Of a stretch of DNA of 64,000 nucleotides, positions 18,374 through 27,967 are shown piece by piece. The translations under genes were made by a program, and so were the position numbers. The stretch comes from Flavobacterium gawalongense. Lineage in GTDB: Bacteria; Bacteroidota; Bacteroidia; Flavobacteriales; Flavobacteriaceae. The notes under the pieces were generated by a model. That model saw nothing but the letters and a program-made list of their open reading frames with translations, ran no database searches and had not been told where the DNA came from. The stretch's first letter is position 1. Every line of letters starts with the position of its first letter. The stretch is taken from the NCBI RefSeq assembly GCF_007097265.1, contig NZ_VJZP01000010.1:51091-115090 (forward strand), given 5' to 3'.

Positions 18374-19852
18374 TTAATAAGCCTTAGCAAACAGCACTCT
18401 TCCTTTGGAAATTTCACCAGTAAATACACAGCTTCCCGCCTCTTCTACCCTATCCAAAGGGATACATCTAATAGTGGCTTTAGTAAGATCTTTAATTTTT
18501 TCTTCGGTAGCTGCAGTTCCATCCCAATGAGCTGATACAAAGCCTCCTTTTGTGTCTAAAACTTGTTTAAACTCATCAAAACTATTTACTTCAGTAATAT
18601 GCGTGTCGCGATAATTTAAAGCTTTATCAAACAAATCAATTTGAATTTGCTCTAATAAATCGCTGATATAAGTTACAATTCCATCTTTTGAAACAATTTC
18701 TTTAGTCAATGTATCTCTTCTTGCAACTTCAAAAGTACCATTCTCTAAATCTTTTGGACCAACAGCAATTCTAATAGGCACTCCTTTCAATTCATATTCA
18801 TTGAATTTGAATCCTGGTTTTTGCGTAGTTCTATCATCATATTTAACCGCAATCTTTAATTTCTTCAATTGAGAAACTAAATCAGTAACTACAGTTGTTA
18901 TTTCCTCTAATTGTTCATCCGTTTTGTGAATTGGAACAATTACCACCTGAATAGGCGCCAAACTTGGAGGTAAAACCAATCCTTTATCATCCGAATGTGT
19001 CATCACCAAAGCTCCCATTAATCGAGTAGAAACCCCCCACGAAGTTCCCCAAACGTGTTCTTGCTTTCCTTCGGCATTAGCAAATTTAACATCAAATGCT
19101 TTAGCAAAGTTTTGTCCTAAAAAGTGAGACGTTCCTGCCTGTAATGCTTTTCCATCTTGCATTAAAGCCTCTATACAATAGGTTTCCTCAGCCCCGGCAA
19201 AACGTTCTGTTTCAGTTTTAAAACCTTTAATTACCGGTATTGCCATAAAATTCTCTGCAAACTCAGCATATACATGCATCATTTTTTCAGATTCTTCAAT
19301 AGCTTCCGCTTTCGTAGCATGAGCCGTGTGTCCTTCTTGCCATAAAAATTCTGCAGTTCGTAAAAACAATCTTGTTCTCATTTCCCATCGCACCACATTT
19401 GCCCATTGATTAATCAACAAAGGTAAATCTCTATAGGATTGCACCCATCCTTTGTATGTTGACCAAATAATAGCTTCACTAGTTGGACGAACGATTAATT
19501 CTTCTTCCAGTTTCGCATTAGGGTCCACCATAAGTTTCCCTGGTCTATCGGGATCGTTTTTTAATCTATAATGCGTTACAATAGCACATTCTTTTGCAAA
19601 TCCTTCCGCATTTTTTTCTTCTGCCTCAAACATGCTTTTCGGAACAAATAAAGGAAAATAGGCATTTTGATGCCCCGTTTCTTTAAACATTCTGTCCAAC
19701 TCAGCTTGCATTTTTTCCCATATTGCATAACCGTACGGTTTAATCACCATACAGCCTCTAACTCCTGAATTTTCGGCTAAATCGGCTTTTACAACCAACT
19801 CGTTATACCATTTTGAATAATCTTCTGATCTTGTAGTTAAGTTCTTACTCAT
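18374..19852 (-). CDS. proS: Prolyl-tRNA synthetase
   Basis: 492 residues, the short (archaeal/eukaryote-like) ProRS form without the editing insertion, as usual in Bacteroidota. Class II motifs: the motif 1 region near [17 protein letters not shown], motif 2 [20 protein letters not shown], the substrate segment [10 protein letters not shown], and motif 3-like [12 protein letters not shown]. The C-terminal anticodon-binding domain starts around residue 285 (PIQVVIVPI). It charges tRNA-Pro with proline. Divergent from the lipoprotein gene at 19954; downstream are the tRNA-Glu genes. Confidence 0.96.
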   Translation of the reverse strand: MSKNLTTRSEDYSKWYNELVVKADLAENSGVRGCMVIKPYGYAIWEKMQAELDRMFKETGHQNAYFPLFVPKSMFEAEEKNAEGFAKECAIVTHYRLKNDPDRPGKLMVDPNAKLEEELIVRPTSEAIIWSTYKGWVQSYRDLPLLINQWANVVRWEMRTRLFLRTAEFLWQEGHTAHATKAEAIEESEKMMHVYAEFAENFMAIPVIKGFKTETERFAGAEETYCIEALMQDGKALQAGTSHFLGQNFAKAFDVKFANAEGKQEHVWGTSWGVSTRLMGALVMTHSDDKGLVLPPSLAPIQVVIVPIHKTDEQLEEITTVVTDLVSQLKKLKIAVKYDDRTTQKPGFKFNEYELKGVPIRIAVGPKDLENGTFEVARRDTLTKEIVSKDGIVTYISDLLEQIQIDLFDKALNYRDTHITEVNSFDEFKQVLDTKGGFVSAHWDGTAATEEKIKDLTKATIRCIPLDRVEEAGSCVFTGEISKGRVLFAKAY

Positions 19853-19915
19853 ATTGAATAGTTTGGCACAAATTTTGTTTTAATAATTTTAACTAAATAG
19901 TTCCGCAAAACTAAC

Positions 19916-19923
19916 TATTTTTG
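19916..19923 (+). promoter_or_regulatory. -7 promoter box upstream of the Tyr/Gly-rich lipoprotein
   Basis: TATTTTTG fits the TAnnTTTG -7 element and lies 30 bases before the ATG at 19954. It also shows why an upstream TTG at 19921 cannot be the true start: that codon lies inside the promoter box. Confidence 0.5.
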
Positions 19924-19953
19924 TATTGTCCAACAATAAAAAACCCCATAGAT

Positions 19954-20916
19954 ATGAAAACTAGTACTTTTTCCCTTAAAAACGCATCAATTTATTATGT
20001 TGTTGGGTTTTTGAGTATTCTGTTAACCTCTTGTGGTTCTTACCAAAATAGTTCTTACTACGACGGGGATGGAATTTATGGAAATACCGCTAAAAAAACT
20101 ATTGTGAGAGAGAATCAAGATACTCAAAATAATTACTACAAAAATTATTTTGGCTCTTTGCAGGACAACAATCAATCCGCGGATATTTTTACCGATGTGG
20201 ATAATTACAGCAATTACAACACTGATAATGATAGCATTCAGCAAACCTATTCCAATTATGGCGGATGGGGAAGCAATTCCCATGAAACCATAATAAATGT
20301 ATCGCCTAATCACTGGAGTCTTTCGTTAGGATATGGATTGGGTTATCCTTATTATGGCTACGGATATGGTTATTCTGGCTTCGGCTGGAACTACCCTTAT
20401 TATGGTTATGGCTATTCTAGCTTCGGGTGGAACTATCCTTATTATGGTTGGGAATATCCTAGCTACGGTTGGAATTACCCTTATTATGGAGGAGGTTACT
20501 CATCTGGTTACTATAACAATTACTCATACAATCCAAGCAGAAGAGGTTCATCGTATTCTAACAGAGTGAACAGCAATAGAAATTATAGCACCAGAACTTC
20601 TAGGGATTATTCTCAAAACCCAACTAATAGTTATAGAGGAACAAACAATAGAAATTCTACTTATAATAGTACTAGAACAAGTCCTACTTTCACAAGAAAT
20701 CAAAATCAGAATAATACTTTCAGTAATTCTAACCGAAGAACAAGCACAAACAGTTCTCGCAGCGAAAGCTATACTCCAACAAGATCTTATACACCTAGTA
20801 GTTCAAGAAGCGAAAGCAATTCTTCAACTTCAAGATCATATAGCCCAAGCTCAAATAATTCTAATAATAGTGGTGGCGGTGGAAGATCATCTGGCGGTGG
20901 AAGCGGAAGAAGATAA
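19954..20916 (+). CDS. Tyr/Gly/Ser/Asn-rich low-complexity lipoprotein
   Basis: 320 residues from the ATG at 19954; a longer frame from TTG at 19921 is rejected because the signal peptide begins at MKTSTFSLKN and the TTG overlaps the promoter box. A hydrophobic stretch ends in LLTSCGSY, a lipobox. The middle (~120-190) is built of short YPYYGYGY / SFGWNYPYYGY repeats, and the C-terminal 130 residues are Ser/Asn/Arg-rich and end in GGGGRSSGGGSGRR. Such composition suggests an unstructured surface-exposed polypeptide. No enzymatic motif. The OmpP1-type gene follows 47 bases later, so the two may be cotranscribed. Function unknown. Confidence 0.8.
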   Translation: MKTSTFSLKNASIYYVVGFLSILLTSCGSYQNSSYYDGDGIYGNTAKKTIVRENQDTQNNYYKNYFGSLQDNNQSADIFTDVDNYSNYNTDNDSIQQTYSNYGGWGSNSHETIINVSPNHWSLSLGYGLGYPYYGYGYGYSGFGWNYPYYGYGYSSFGWNYPYYGWEYPSYGWNYPYYGGGYSSGYYNNYSYNPSRRGSSYSNRVNSNRNYSTRTSRDYSQNPTNSYRGTNNRNSTYNSTRTSPTFTRNQNQNNTFSNSNRRTSTNSSRSESYTPTRSYTPSSSRSESNSSTSRSYSPSSNNSNNSGGGGRSSGGGSGRR

Positions 20917-20963
20917 CTTTTACGTCTATTTGAATAAAAAACTAAACCTTACCTGAAATAAAA

Positions 20964-22469
20964 ATGAAAAAATATTTATTCCTACTATTAACAGGCTTCA
21001 CTTTTAGTGCTGCACAATCACAAGAGACAACAGATGCGATCCGATATGTGCAGGACAATTTGAATGGCACAGCACGTTTTAGAGCTATGGGCGGAGCTTT
21101 TGGAGCATTAGGAGGTGATTTATCTTCTATTAATATAAATCCTGCAGGGGCTGCTGTTTTTTCAAATAATCAGATTGCGGTGACATTAAGCAGTTACAAT
21201 ACGAAAAACAATTCCAATTATTTTGGCTCTGAAACCACCGAGAAAGATAATTCCTTTGATTTAAATCAAGCTGGAGGTGTTTTTGTTTTTAACAACAGAA
21301 ATTCAAATAGTAATTGGAAAAAGTTTTCAATGGGAGTGAATTATGACAATGTAAATAATTACAATAATTCTCTATTTTCTGCTGGAACGAATCCAAATAA
21401 TTCAGTTGATAACTATTTTTTAAGTTATGCTGATGGAGTCCCCCTAAATGTATTGAAAAACTCAAGCTATGGAAATTTAGATCATGGAGCGCAACAAGCA
21501 TATTTAGGATATTGGGGTTATATAATAAATTCAGCAGATGAGAATAACCCAAATAACACACAATATATTTCAAATGTTCCTGCAGGCGGAAATTATTATC
21601 ATGAGAACACTTTTAGTTCTGATGGTTATAACGGCAAACTATCTTTTAATGCTGCAACCTCTTACAAAGACCAGTTGTATTTGGGAATAAACCTAAATTC
21701 TCATTTTACAGATTACAGACAATCTACCAGTTTTTATGAAGACAATAGTGCCCCATTAACTGATGAGTACACCGTAACAAGATTGCGTTTTGACAATGAT
21801 TTATATACTTATGGAACTGGGTTTTCATTTCAAGTGGGCGCTATTGCAAAAGTCACTAATGAAGTTCGTTTAGGACTAGCCTACGAATCATCAACTTGGT
21901 ATCACTTGAGTGATGAATTTTCTCAAAGATTAGTTGTAGTGAGCAGCGCAACAGGTGTTGATGACACGAATGATGTTGTTGATCCTCAAATTACAAATTA
22001 CTACGCACCATACAAGTTACAAACACCAAGTAAACTGACAGGAAGTTTTGCTTATGTTTTTGGTAAATCAGGGCTGATAAGTATTGATTATGCCATGAAA
22101 GATTATAGCAACACTAAATTCAAACCTGAAAATGATTCTTATTTCAGTGATGTAAACAGCTATATGAATTCAGTTTTGGATAAAACCAACGAAGTAAGAG
22201 TGGGTGCTGAATATAAAATTGAGAAACTAAGCTTAAGAGCTGGATACCGTTACGAACAGAGTCCCTACAAAAACAAAACAACTGTTGGTAATTTGAAAGG
22301 ATATTCAGGAGGTTTAGGTTATAATTTCGGTTCTACCAAAGTGGATTTATCGTATTCATCTTCGGAAAGAAATTCTCAGCAAGGTTTTTTTAGTCAAGGA
22401 CTTACAGACGGTGCTAAAATAAATTCTATCAATAATACTATTACTATGACTTTATTGTTTGAATTGTAA
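20964..22469 (+). CDS. Outer-membrane OmpP1/FadL/TodX family protein
   Basis: 501 residues. The signal peptide is cut near AAQSQE. The early segment ARFRAMGGAFGALGGD followed by SSININPAGAAVF is the hallmark of FadL/TodX-type outer-membrane transporters, whose N-terminal plug is followed by a 14-strand barrel. The rest shows alternating polar/hydrophobic strands and the C-terminus is NTITMTLLFEL. It probably imports hydrophobic molecules such as long-chain fatty acids or aromatics; specificity unknown. A terminator follows. Confidence 0.88.
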   Translation: MKKYLFLLLTGFTFSAAQSQETTDAIRYVQDNLNGTARFRAMGGAFGALGGDLSSININPAGAAVFSNNQIAVTLSSYNTKNNSNYFGSETTEKDNSFDLNQAGGVFVFNNRNSNSNWKKFSMGVNYDNVNNYNNSLFSAGTNPNNSVDNYFLSYADGVPLNVLKNSSYGNLDHGAQQAYLGYWGYIINSADENNPNNTQYISNVPAGGNYYHENTFSSDGYNGKLSFNAATSYKDQLYLGINLNSHFTDYRQSTSFYEDNSAPLTDEYTVTRLRFDNDLYTYGTGFSFQVGAIAKVTNEVRLGLAYESSTWYHLSDEFSQRLVVVSSATGVDDTNDVVDPQITNYYAPYKLQTPSKLTGSFAYVFGKSGLISIDYAMKDYSNTKFKPENDSYFSDVNSYMNSVLDKTNEVRVGAEYKIEKLSLRAGYRYEQSPYKNKTTVGNLKGYSGGLGYNFGSTKVDLSYSSSERNSQQGFFSQGLTDGAKINSINNTITMTLLFEL

Positions 22470-22488
22470 TTCACAAAAAAACACTATT

Positions 22489-22524
22489 AAAAATCCGTTT
22501 CGTTATTATGGAACGGATTTTTTT
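22489..22524 (+). terminator. Rho-independent terminator after the OmpP1-type gene
   Basis: AAAATCCGTT and AACGGATTTT arms enclose a ~12-base loop, followed by a run of T that merges into the start of the structured repeat at 22525. Confidence 0.8.
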
Positions 22525-22649
22525 TAGCCCTGATTACTTCACTTAATTTTCATTTTCATTTGAGTTCAGTGAACTTCGTTTGCAGTGAAAATCCTCCCGA
22601 TTTTTTTTCGGGAGATTGCAACGTATAGCAGGAATAGCTTCATAAAAAA
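22525..22649 (+). repeat. Structured intergenic repeat, copy C
   Basis: Begins TAGCCCTGAT and ends with ATAGCAGGAATAGCTTC and an A-run. In the middle AAAATCCT is followed by a CTCCCGA / TCGGGAG hairpin and AGATTGCAACG. The same end motifs flank different hairpins at 51482-51586 (minus) and 61410-61546 (plus). It lies between the OmpP1-type terminator and rimO. It could be a structured RNA or a mobile hairpin element; it may correspond to an already described flavobacterial RNA motif such as Flavo-1, which I cannot check. Confidence 0.6.
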
Positions 22650-22733
22650 CATTGAAAAGAAATTGAAACAAGTTCAGTTTGAATAAAAAATTGTAATTTT
22701 GCAAAATTCCCAAATTATCGGGACTATAATGCT

Positions 22734-24047
22734 ATGAGAACGAAGTCTTTAAAAAAGAATAAAATCAACGTAATCACTCTTGGGTGTTCGAAAAATGTAT
22801 ATGACAGTGAAGTGCTTATGGGACAGCTTCGCGCAAGCGGAAAAGACGTCACACACGAAGCTCCAGAAGCTGAAGAAGGAAATATTATTGTCATAAATAC
22901 TTGTGGATTTATTGATAATGCTAAGGCAGAATCAGTAAACATGATTTTGGAATATGCCGATAAAAAAGAGAGAGGATTAGTAGACAAAGTTTTTGTTACG
23001 GGATGTTTATCAGAGCGTTACCGACCTGATTTAGAAAAAGAGATTCCAAATGTGGATCAATTTTTTGGTACTACGGAGTTGCCACAATTATTGAAAGCTT
23101 TAGGTGCCGATTATAAGCATGAATTACTGGGTGAGCGATTGACTACGACTCCAAAAAATTATGCGTATTTAAAAATTTCCGAAGGTTGCGACAGACCATG
23201 CAGTTTTTGCGCGATTCCATTAATGCGAGGAAAAAACGTTTCACAAACCATTGAAAAATTGGTAAAAGAAGCCGAAGGTTTAGCTAAAAATGGCGTGAAA
23301 GAATTGATTTTGATTGCTCAGGATTTGACTTATTATGGTCTGGATCTTTACAAAAAGAGAAATCTTGGTGAATTATTAGAAGCTTTGGTAAAAGTAGAAG
23401 GAATCGAATGGATTCGTTTGCACTACGCCTTCCCTACCGGTTTCCCAATGGACGTTCTGGAAATCATGAAGCGCGAGCCAAAAATTTGTAATTATATTGA
23501 TATTCCGTTGCAACACATTTCAGATTCTATTTTGAAATCGATGCGTCGCGGAACAACTCAAGAGAAAACAACAAAATTATTGAAAGATTTCCGTGAAGCT
23601 GTTCCTGGAATGGCTATACGTACGACTTTGATTGTAGGTTACCCTGGAGAAACACAAGAAGATTTCAACATATTGAAAGATTTCGTTCAAGAAATGAAAT
23701 TTGACAGAATGGGTTGTTTTTCTTATTCACACGAAGAAAATACGCATGCGTATTTATTGGAAGACGATGTTCCGGATACAGTAAAACAAGAACGTGCCAA
23801 CGAAATTATGGAATTACAATCTCAAATTTCCTGGGATTTAAACCAAGAAAAAGTAGGTCAAACATTCAAATGTATCATCGACAGAAAAGAAGGTGGTCAT
23901 TTTGTTGGACGCACTGAATTTGACAGTCCAGATGTAGATAACGAAGTTTTAATTGATGCTTCAAAGCATTATGTGAAAACTGGTGAATTTGTGATGATAA
24001 AAATTATCGAGGCTACAGAATTTGATTTGTATGGTGAGCCCGCTTAG
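22734..24047 (+). CDS. rimO: Ribosomal protein S12 methylthiotransferase RimO
   Basis: 437 residues, full length. The N-terminal UPF0004 domain has three Cys (TLGCSKN, NTCGFID, TGCLSERY) binding one 4Fe-4S cluster. The radical SAM core has EGCDRPCSFCAIP (CxxxCxxC), and the C-terminal TRAM domain spans ~372-435. The GCSKN and GCLSERY variants separate RimO from MiaB. It adds a methylthio group to a conserved Asp of ribosomal protein S12. A TAATTTTG -7 box lies at 22694-22701, about 33 bases upstream. Confidence 0.95.
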   Translation: MRTKSLKKNKINVITLGCSKNVYDSEVLMGQLRASGKDVTHEAPEAEEGNIIVINTCGFIDNAKAESVNMILEYADKKERGLVDKVFVTGCLSERYRPDLEKEIPNVDQFFGTTELPQLLKALGADYKHELLGERLTTTPKNYAYLKISEGCDRPCSFCAIPLMRGKNVSQTIEKLVKEAEGLAKNGVKELILIAQDLTYYGLDLYKKRNLGELLEALVKVEGIEWIRLHYAFPTGFPMDVLEIMKREPKICNYIDIPLQHISDSILKSMRRGTTQEKTTKLLKDFREAVPGMAIRTTLIVGYPGETQEDFNILKDFVQEMKFDRMGCFSYSHEENTHAYLLEDDVPDTVKQERANEIMELQSQISWDLNQEKVGQTFKCIIDRKEGGHFVGRTEFDSPDVDNEVLIDASKHYVKTGEFVMIKIIEATEFDLYGEPA

Positions 24048-24089
24048 ATTTGTAATATAGTTTTTGAAAACCTTTTTAAAACATTTAAT

Positions 24090-24557
24090 ATGAAAATAGT
24101 TCAGTCATTATTAGTGAGCGCATTTATGTTATTATCTATTAATACCATTTCCGCACAATATGGAAATAGTGGCTATGGCGGAGGAGGTTATGGTAGAAAC
24201 GGTTATGGAAGTGGTCGCATGAATAGTGGAATGGATCAAGGTAGAAGCCAGGAAAAACCAAAAGAAATTCCCGTTGAAGAAACTGTTGGTAAAATTATGG
24301 TCAGACTAAAACCAGCTCTAGTTCTTGACGAACTTCAGGAAATTGCTATTGCAAACATACTTACAGAAAGCATAAAACAACAAGGGGTTATATTAAAACA
24401 AGAAACGAATCAAAGCGATCAAATAAAAAATATCCAAATACTTTCTGAAAATACGGAAAGAAAGGTTGTGGAATTATTGAACGACGATCAAAAAGAAAAA
24501 TACAAAATATTTTCTCAAGAAAGTAAAAATCCAAAAAAATCCAAAAAAAACAGATAA
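24090..24557 (+). CDS. Small secreted protein, Gly-rich then helical
   Basis: 155 residues. A signal peptide ends at about NTISAQ (~23), then a Gly/Tyr/Asn/Arg-rich linker (YGGGGYGRNGYGSG) and a helical charged region (~65-140) ending in a Lys/Asn tail. The helical part (LNDDQKEKYKIF) vaguely recalls Spy/CpxP-like LTxxQ periplasmic proteins, where a similar phrase occurs, but I cannot assign it. It lies 42 bases after rimO and 34 bases before the amidase gene on the same strand, so it may share their transcript. Confidence 0.7.
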   Translation: MKIVQSLLVSAFMLLSINTISAQYGNSGYGGGGYGRNGYGSGRMNSGMDQGRSQEKPKEIPVEETVGKIMVRLKPALVLDELQEIAIANILTESIKQQGVILKQETNQSDQIKNIQILSENTERKVVELLNDDQKEKYKIFSQESKNPKKSKKNR

Positions 24558-24591
24558 TCCGTATTTTGGGACATAAAAATGCAATTTAAAT

Positions 24592-25494
24592 ATGAGAAAA
24601 TCCTTTTACTGCCTGATTTCGGCTGTTATAATTACATCTTGCTCCACTAATCCTTACAAAGCCAGTGAGAAAGTATATGACAAAAAACTCAAAACATTAA
24701 AGGATCAGATTTCAACCAAAGAGTCACAGCCTTTGCCTTTTGTTACCGAAACCGCAATAAGTATCGACACTTTATACGCAAAACAATTGCATATTTTTAA
24801 AGATTCTATTTCAAAAATGGGGTCTACTCCTTTGCAAAATGGTATCAATACAGAATGGATAGGCACTGTAAATTTTAATTTGCGGAAGCCTAACTTTATA
24901 ATTATCCATCATACCGCCCAAGATTCCCTACAACAAACTGTAAAAACGTTTACAAAAACTGAAACGCAGGTAAGTGCCCATTATGTAATTTCAGATAATG
25001 GCAAAGTGGTTCAAATGTTGAATGATTATCTAAGAGCTTGGCATGCCGGAACTGGTTCATGGGGAAAAAATACTGATATCAACTCGACATCTATAGGAAT
25101 TGAACTGGATAATAACGGCACAGAGCCTTTTACTGAATTACAGATGAATAGTCTACTGGCACTATTGACTAAATTAAAAAAAGACTACAATATTCCTGCC
25201 CAAAACATCATTGGCCATTCCGATATTGCTCCAACCAGAAAAAAAGATCCAAGCGCTTTGTTCCCTTGGAAAATTTTAGCTGAAAAAGGATTTGGAATTT
25301 GGTCTGATGAAATATTAGAGACTGCTCCTCTCGATTTTAATGTTCAACAAGGATTGCAAATCATAGGATACGACACAAAGAATCTTTTGGCAGCCATTAC
25401 AGCATTTAAATTGCATTATGTTCAATCTCAAGTTGATGACATAGTAGATGAAAACACTAAGAATATTATCTACTCTATATATAAGAAACAATAA
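24592..25494 (+). CDS. N-acetylmuramoyl-L-alanine amidase lipoprotein (Amidase_2/AmiD type)
   Basis: 300 residues. The signal peptide ends in a lipobox (VIITSCSTN). The amidase_2 zinc-site motifs are IIHHTA (~104), the central RAWHAG with IGIELDN, and IIGHSDIAPTRKKDP (His and Lys of the active site). The C-terminal ~60 residues contain a helical peptidoglycan-binding-like region. It should cleave the amide between MurNAc and the stem peptide, probably in recycling or turnover at the outer membrane. A large inverted repeat starts 16 bases after the stop. Confidence 0.92.
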   Translation: MRKSFYCLISAVIITSCSTNPYKASEKVYDKKLKTLKDQISTKESQPLPFVTETAISIDTLYAKQLHIFKDSISKMGSTPLQNGINTEWIGTVNFNLRKPNFIIIHHTAQDSLQQTVKTFTKTETQVSAHYVISDNGKVVQMLNDYLRAWHAGTGSWGKNTDINSTSIGIELDNNGTEPFTELQMNSLLALLTKLKKDYNIPAQNIIGHSDIAPTRKKDPSALFPWKILAEKGFGIWSDEILETAPLDFNVQQGLQIIGYDTKNLLAAITAFKLHYVQSQVDDIVDENTKNIIYSIYKKQ

Positions 25495-25510
25495 CTTATT
25501 GTTCCAAAGT

Positions 25511-25790
25511 AATAACAGCAAAGCGTCTTTTTGAATTGTTCAAAAAGACGCTTTGCTGTTATTAAACCCCTTTTCCAACAAACTTACTTTATAAAGACAC
25601 TCTTATTATTCAATAATAAAAAGCTGCCAAAGCACTTAAAAGCTTCATGAAAGCAAAGCAATTTTTGCAAGACTAAAAAGCCGTTTTATTGTTAAACCCT
25701 TTATTAAACCAACTCATTATATAAAAATTTTAACTTATATTCAATAAAAAAAAGCTGCCAAAACACTTAAAAGTATCTTGACAGCAAAAA
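25511..25790. repeat. Tandem ~130-bp duplicated hairpin/terminator region
   Basis: Two diverged direct copies. Matching landmarks include AGCAAAGC (25517 and 25652), AAACCC (25564 and 25694), and AAGCTGCCAA with CACTTAAAAG (25621 and 25752), giving a period of 130-135 bases. The first copy begins with a perfect 25-bp inverted repeat (25511-25535 with 25539-25563) around a 3-base loop. The region separates the convergent amidase and porin genes and probably terminates both. Confidence 0.8.
25746..25785 (-). terminator. Rho-independent terminator of the porin gene
   Basis: Read on the minus strand, GCTGTCAA pairs with TTGGCAGC, with an inner ACTT/AAGT stem, followed by eight T. It starts 24 bases after the porin stop codon. 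Confidence 0.75.
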
Positions 25791-25809
25791 AAAAAATATT
25801 GTTTTTAAA

Positions 25810-26856
25810 TTAGAATGTATAAGTTGTCGCAAGTAAAACATATGCGTTTGAACCTGTCGGAAGTGCATCGCTATCAGAGAAAACATCTACAGATGAACTA
25901 TCATATCTAATCTCAGGAATAATAGTCAAGTTTCCTACTTTATAGTTTAATGATAAAGTATTTCCAAGTATATTTCCACCTATAGCATTTGCTGAAAGTG
26001 CATCTTTATCATCAAAATACTCTAATCTGTAAGCTAAGCTAACATTTTCTTTAACAGCGTAACTGGCATACCCTACTAATGAAAACCATTCTCCGTCTAA
26101 ATTACTATCAAAATCATCCGCTACCATTGCATAAGTACCATTAAATCCTAAAGAGAATGCATCACTTAGTTTTTTAGAACCTACAAAATCAAATTGAGTT
26201 ACGTTTTTATCAGAAACAGGATTAACACTGCCAGAAGTTACGTTAAAGTATGCACTTCCTGTATCTCCAACATATCCTAATTGACCGATAAACGTTTTTT
26301 GAGTAGAACCTGCATCAAGTGCTGATTTAAAATCGGTTGGATTAGTAACACCTGCCATGATACTGAACTTACCTGAAGTATATTGTGCTTTAACACCGGT
26401 ATTAAAGAACGGTCCGTTAGTAAAAGCATAAGACATACTATAATTTTTGTTATCTACTGCATCTAATAATTCGTATCCAATATGCGTTCCAAAACTACCC
26501 GCTATCATTTTGAATTTATCCGAAAACTCATAAGTAAAGTTTAATTGCTTAATCATAAAAGTATTAGCGGCATCATTATAAGTAAATTCACTTGCTCTGC
26601 TTCCAAAACCTAAATCTACAAAAACAGATGCTTTACCCATTTTGTGTGAAGCTTCAATAGATGCCATTCCTAATTCAAATGAATTGTGAGAGCCAGTAAA
26701 ACTTGTTAAACCATTGCCTTGTTGATTAGAAAAATCATATTTATAATACATATCTGCTGAACCTGCAAAAGTTGTAGCTGGTGCTGGTGTCGTTTCTTGT
26801 GCAAATGTCATGCCCGTCGTTAGCATTAATGCTAAAATTAGTCCTGCTTTTTTCAT
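25810..26856 (-). CDS. Outer-membrane beta-barrel porin
   Basis: 348 residues. The signal peptide MKKAGLILALMLTTGMTFA is cut before QE. The remainder is a run of amphipathic strands with many aromatic girdle residues and ends in LLATTYTF, a typical C-terminal Phe. No enzymatic motif. The N-terminal 21 residues closely match those of the other outer-membrane protein at 30488-31324, on the far side of the SulP/carbonic anhydrase genes. A long AT-rich region (about 740 bases) lies upstream, suggesting complex control. It could pass small anions such as bicarbonate, but that is inferred only from position. Confidence 0.8.
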   Translation of the reverse strand: MKKAGLILALMLTTGMTFAQETTPAPATTFAGSADMYYKYDFSNQQGNGLTSFTGSHNSFELGMASIEASHKMGKASVFVDLGFGSRASEFTYNDAANTFMIKQLNFTYEFSDKFKMIAGSFGTHIGYELLDAVDNKNYSMSYAFTNGPFFNTGVKAQYTSGKFSIMAGVTNPTDFKSALDAGSTQKTFIGQLGYVGDTGSAYFNVTSGSVNPVSDKNVTQFDFVGSKKLSDAFSLGFNGTYAMVADDFDSNLDGEWFSLVGYASYAVKENVSLAYRLEYFDDKDALSANAIGGNILGNTLSLNYKVGNLTIIPEIRYDSSSVDVFSDSDALPTGSNAYVLLATTYTF

Positions 26857-27562
26857 CTTTAAGTTTAGTTTTAATTATTAATTTGGTTTGGTTATTATTT
26901 TTTATCTATACTATTTGTTGTGTTTTTTTAAATCAAAAAACCTTTTTTACAGTTATTCATTTAGTAGGCAAAACCCTTTTTCCTGAGGCGAATTTATTAA
27001 CTTTTATTTTACTTAAATAAATAATAATTACTTTTTTGACTCTTTTTGATAAGAATTATCGATAACAAAGAAACATTCGGAAATAATATATATTTCCATC
27101 TTTTTAATGATATATTTTAAAAATCTCATAATTCATTTATTTACATAACCCCTATTTTTTTACGTATTAAAACAAAAAACTATCTATTGTAAAAGACATT
27201 TTATCAATATTTTGAATACAAAAACACAAATACCCCACTAAAAAACGCATTGATTACTATTTTTAAATTTAATAGAAAAACAAACAACACTATTATTAAC
27301 CTCGTTTTTTAATTAGAAATATAAGATCCTAAATAATAATGACAGGTTATTGTATCAATCCCGTTAAATAAAAAGAAGATTGCAAAAATACACAAACATA
27401 TAAACACTTTGATACATTTGAAACCATTTTTAGATTTATTAAAAAAGGTCAATTATTAATTTTTTCAAAATATTAATATCCTAAAAAAAACCTTTTTCCG
27501 AAATATTTCTCTTTATCGAACCAAACAGATGTTAATTTTATTTTAAATTTAGCGAAGTAGTT
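26857..27562. other. Long AT-rich divergent intergenic region
   Basis: About 700 bases between the divergent porin and SulP-operon genes with no plausible gene. It contains nested palindromes at 27048-27066 (GATAAGAATTATC and TTATCGATAA), which could be an operator. It otherwise consists of A/T runs. Confidence 0.5.
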
Positions 27563-27591
27563 TTGATTTCATTTGTTAAACTCTATTTTTG
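27563..27591 (+). promoter_or_regulatory. Promoter of the SulP/carbonic anhydrase operon
   Basis: TTG at 27563-27565 (in TTTTG) and TATTTTTG at 27584-27591 are separated by 18 bases, fitting the Bacteroidota -33/-7 arrangement. The -7 box ends 5 bases before the ATG at 27597, so the transcript would have almost no leader if that ATG is used. Confidence 0.65.
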
Positions 27592-27596
27592 CCGTA

Positions 27597-27878
27597 ATGA
27601 AGATAATCGCACAAATATTAATGTTTGTTTTTGTCGCTTTCCTTTTAACACCTACGATTGTTTGTGTCATAGAGAAAAGTGCCGATACTTCTATTTTCTA
27701 TGGTTTTTCTGAGGAAGAACAAGCACACAAGCAGATTAAAGCAATTTTTCATTATAATACTATATATGAAGGAATCAAATCATCAAGACTAACTTCAAGT
27801 CTTATTCTGTCAGAGAATTTGTCCAAACACGATACAATTGCTTCTACTATATTCATTCCCCCACCCGAACAGGTTTAA
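27597..27878 (+). CDS. Small exported or membrane-anchored protein upstream of sulP
   Basis: 93 residues from the ATG at 27597; a longer frame from an upstream TTG overlaps the promoter and is rejected. An N-terminal hydrophobic segment (LMFVFVAFLLTPTIVCVI) is followed by a soluble, charged remainder with FYGFSEEEQAHKQIKAIF and a PPPEQV end. No family recognised. It is the first gene after the promoter and lies 89 bases before the SulP gene, so it may be an accessory subunit of the transporter; this is inference. An internal Met at residue 8 is an alternative start. Confidence 0.65.
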   Translation: MKIIAQILMFVFVAFLLTPTIVCVIEKSADTSIFYGFSEEEQAHKQIKAIFHYNTIYEGIKSSRLTSSLILSENLSKHDTIASTIFIPPPEQV

Positions 27879-27967
27879 CACATCGTGGATTTTAATATTT
27901 TAAAATCTAATTCTCTCATTTTTGTAATGTGAGCAAGTCTTTTGTGTTTAATTTTTAGTAAGGTATT

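Noticed and set aside
19921..19953. TTG start for the Tyr/Gly-rich lipoprotein
   Set aside because: The codon lies in the -7 promoter box, and the signal peptide starts properly at the ATG at 19954.
20340..20500. Possible CRISPR-like short repeats
   Set aside because: These are in-frame YPYYGYGY-type codon repeats of a protein, with no spacers of constant length.
20333..20569. 78-residue open frame inside the Tyr/Gly-rich lipoprotein
   Set aside because: A shadow frame created by the repetitive coding sequence; no start context and no known motif.
25511..25790. CRISPR array or IS ends
   Set aside because: Only two diverged copies, no transposase frame and no spacer structure; a duplicated terminator region explains it.
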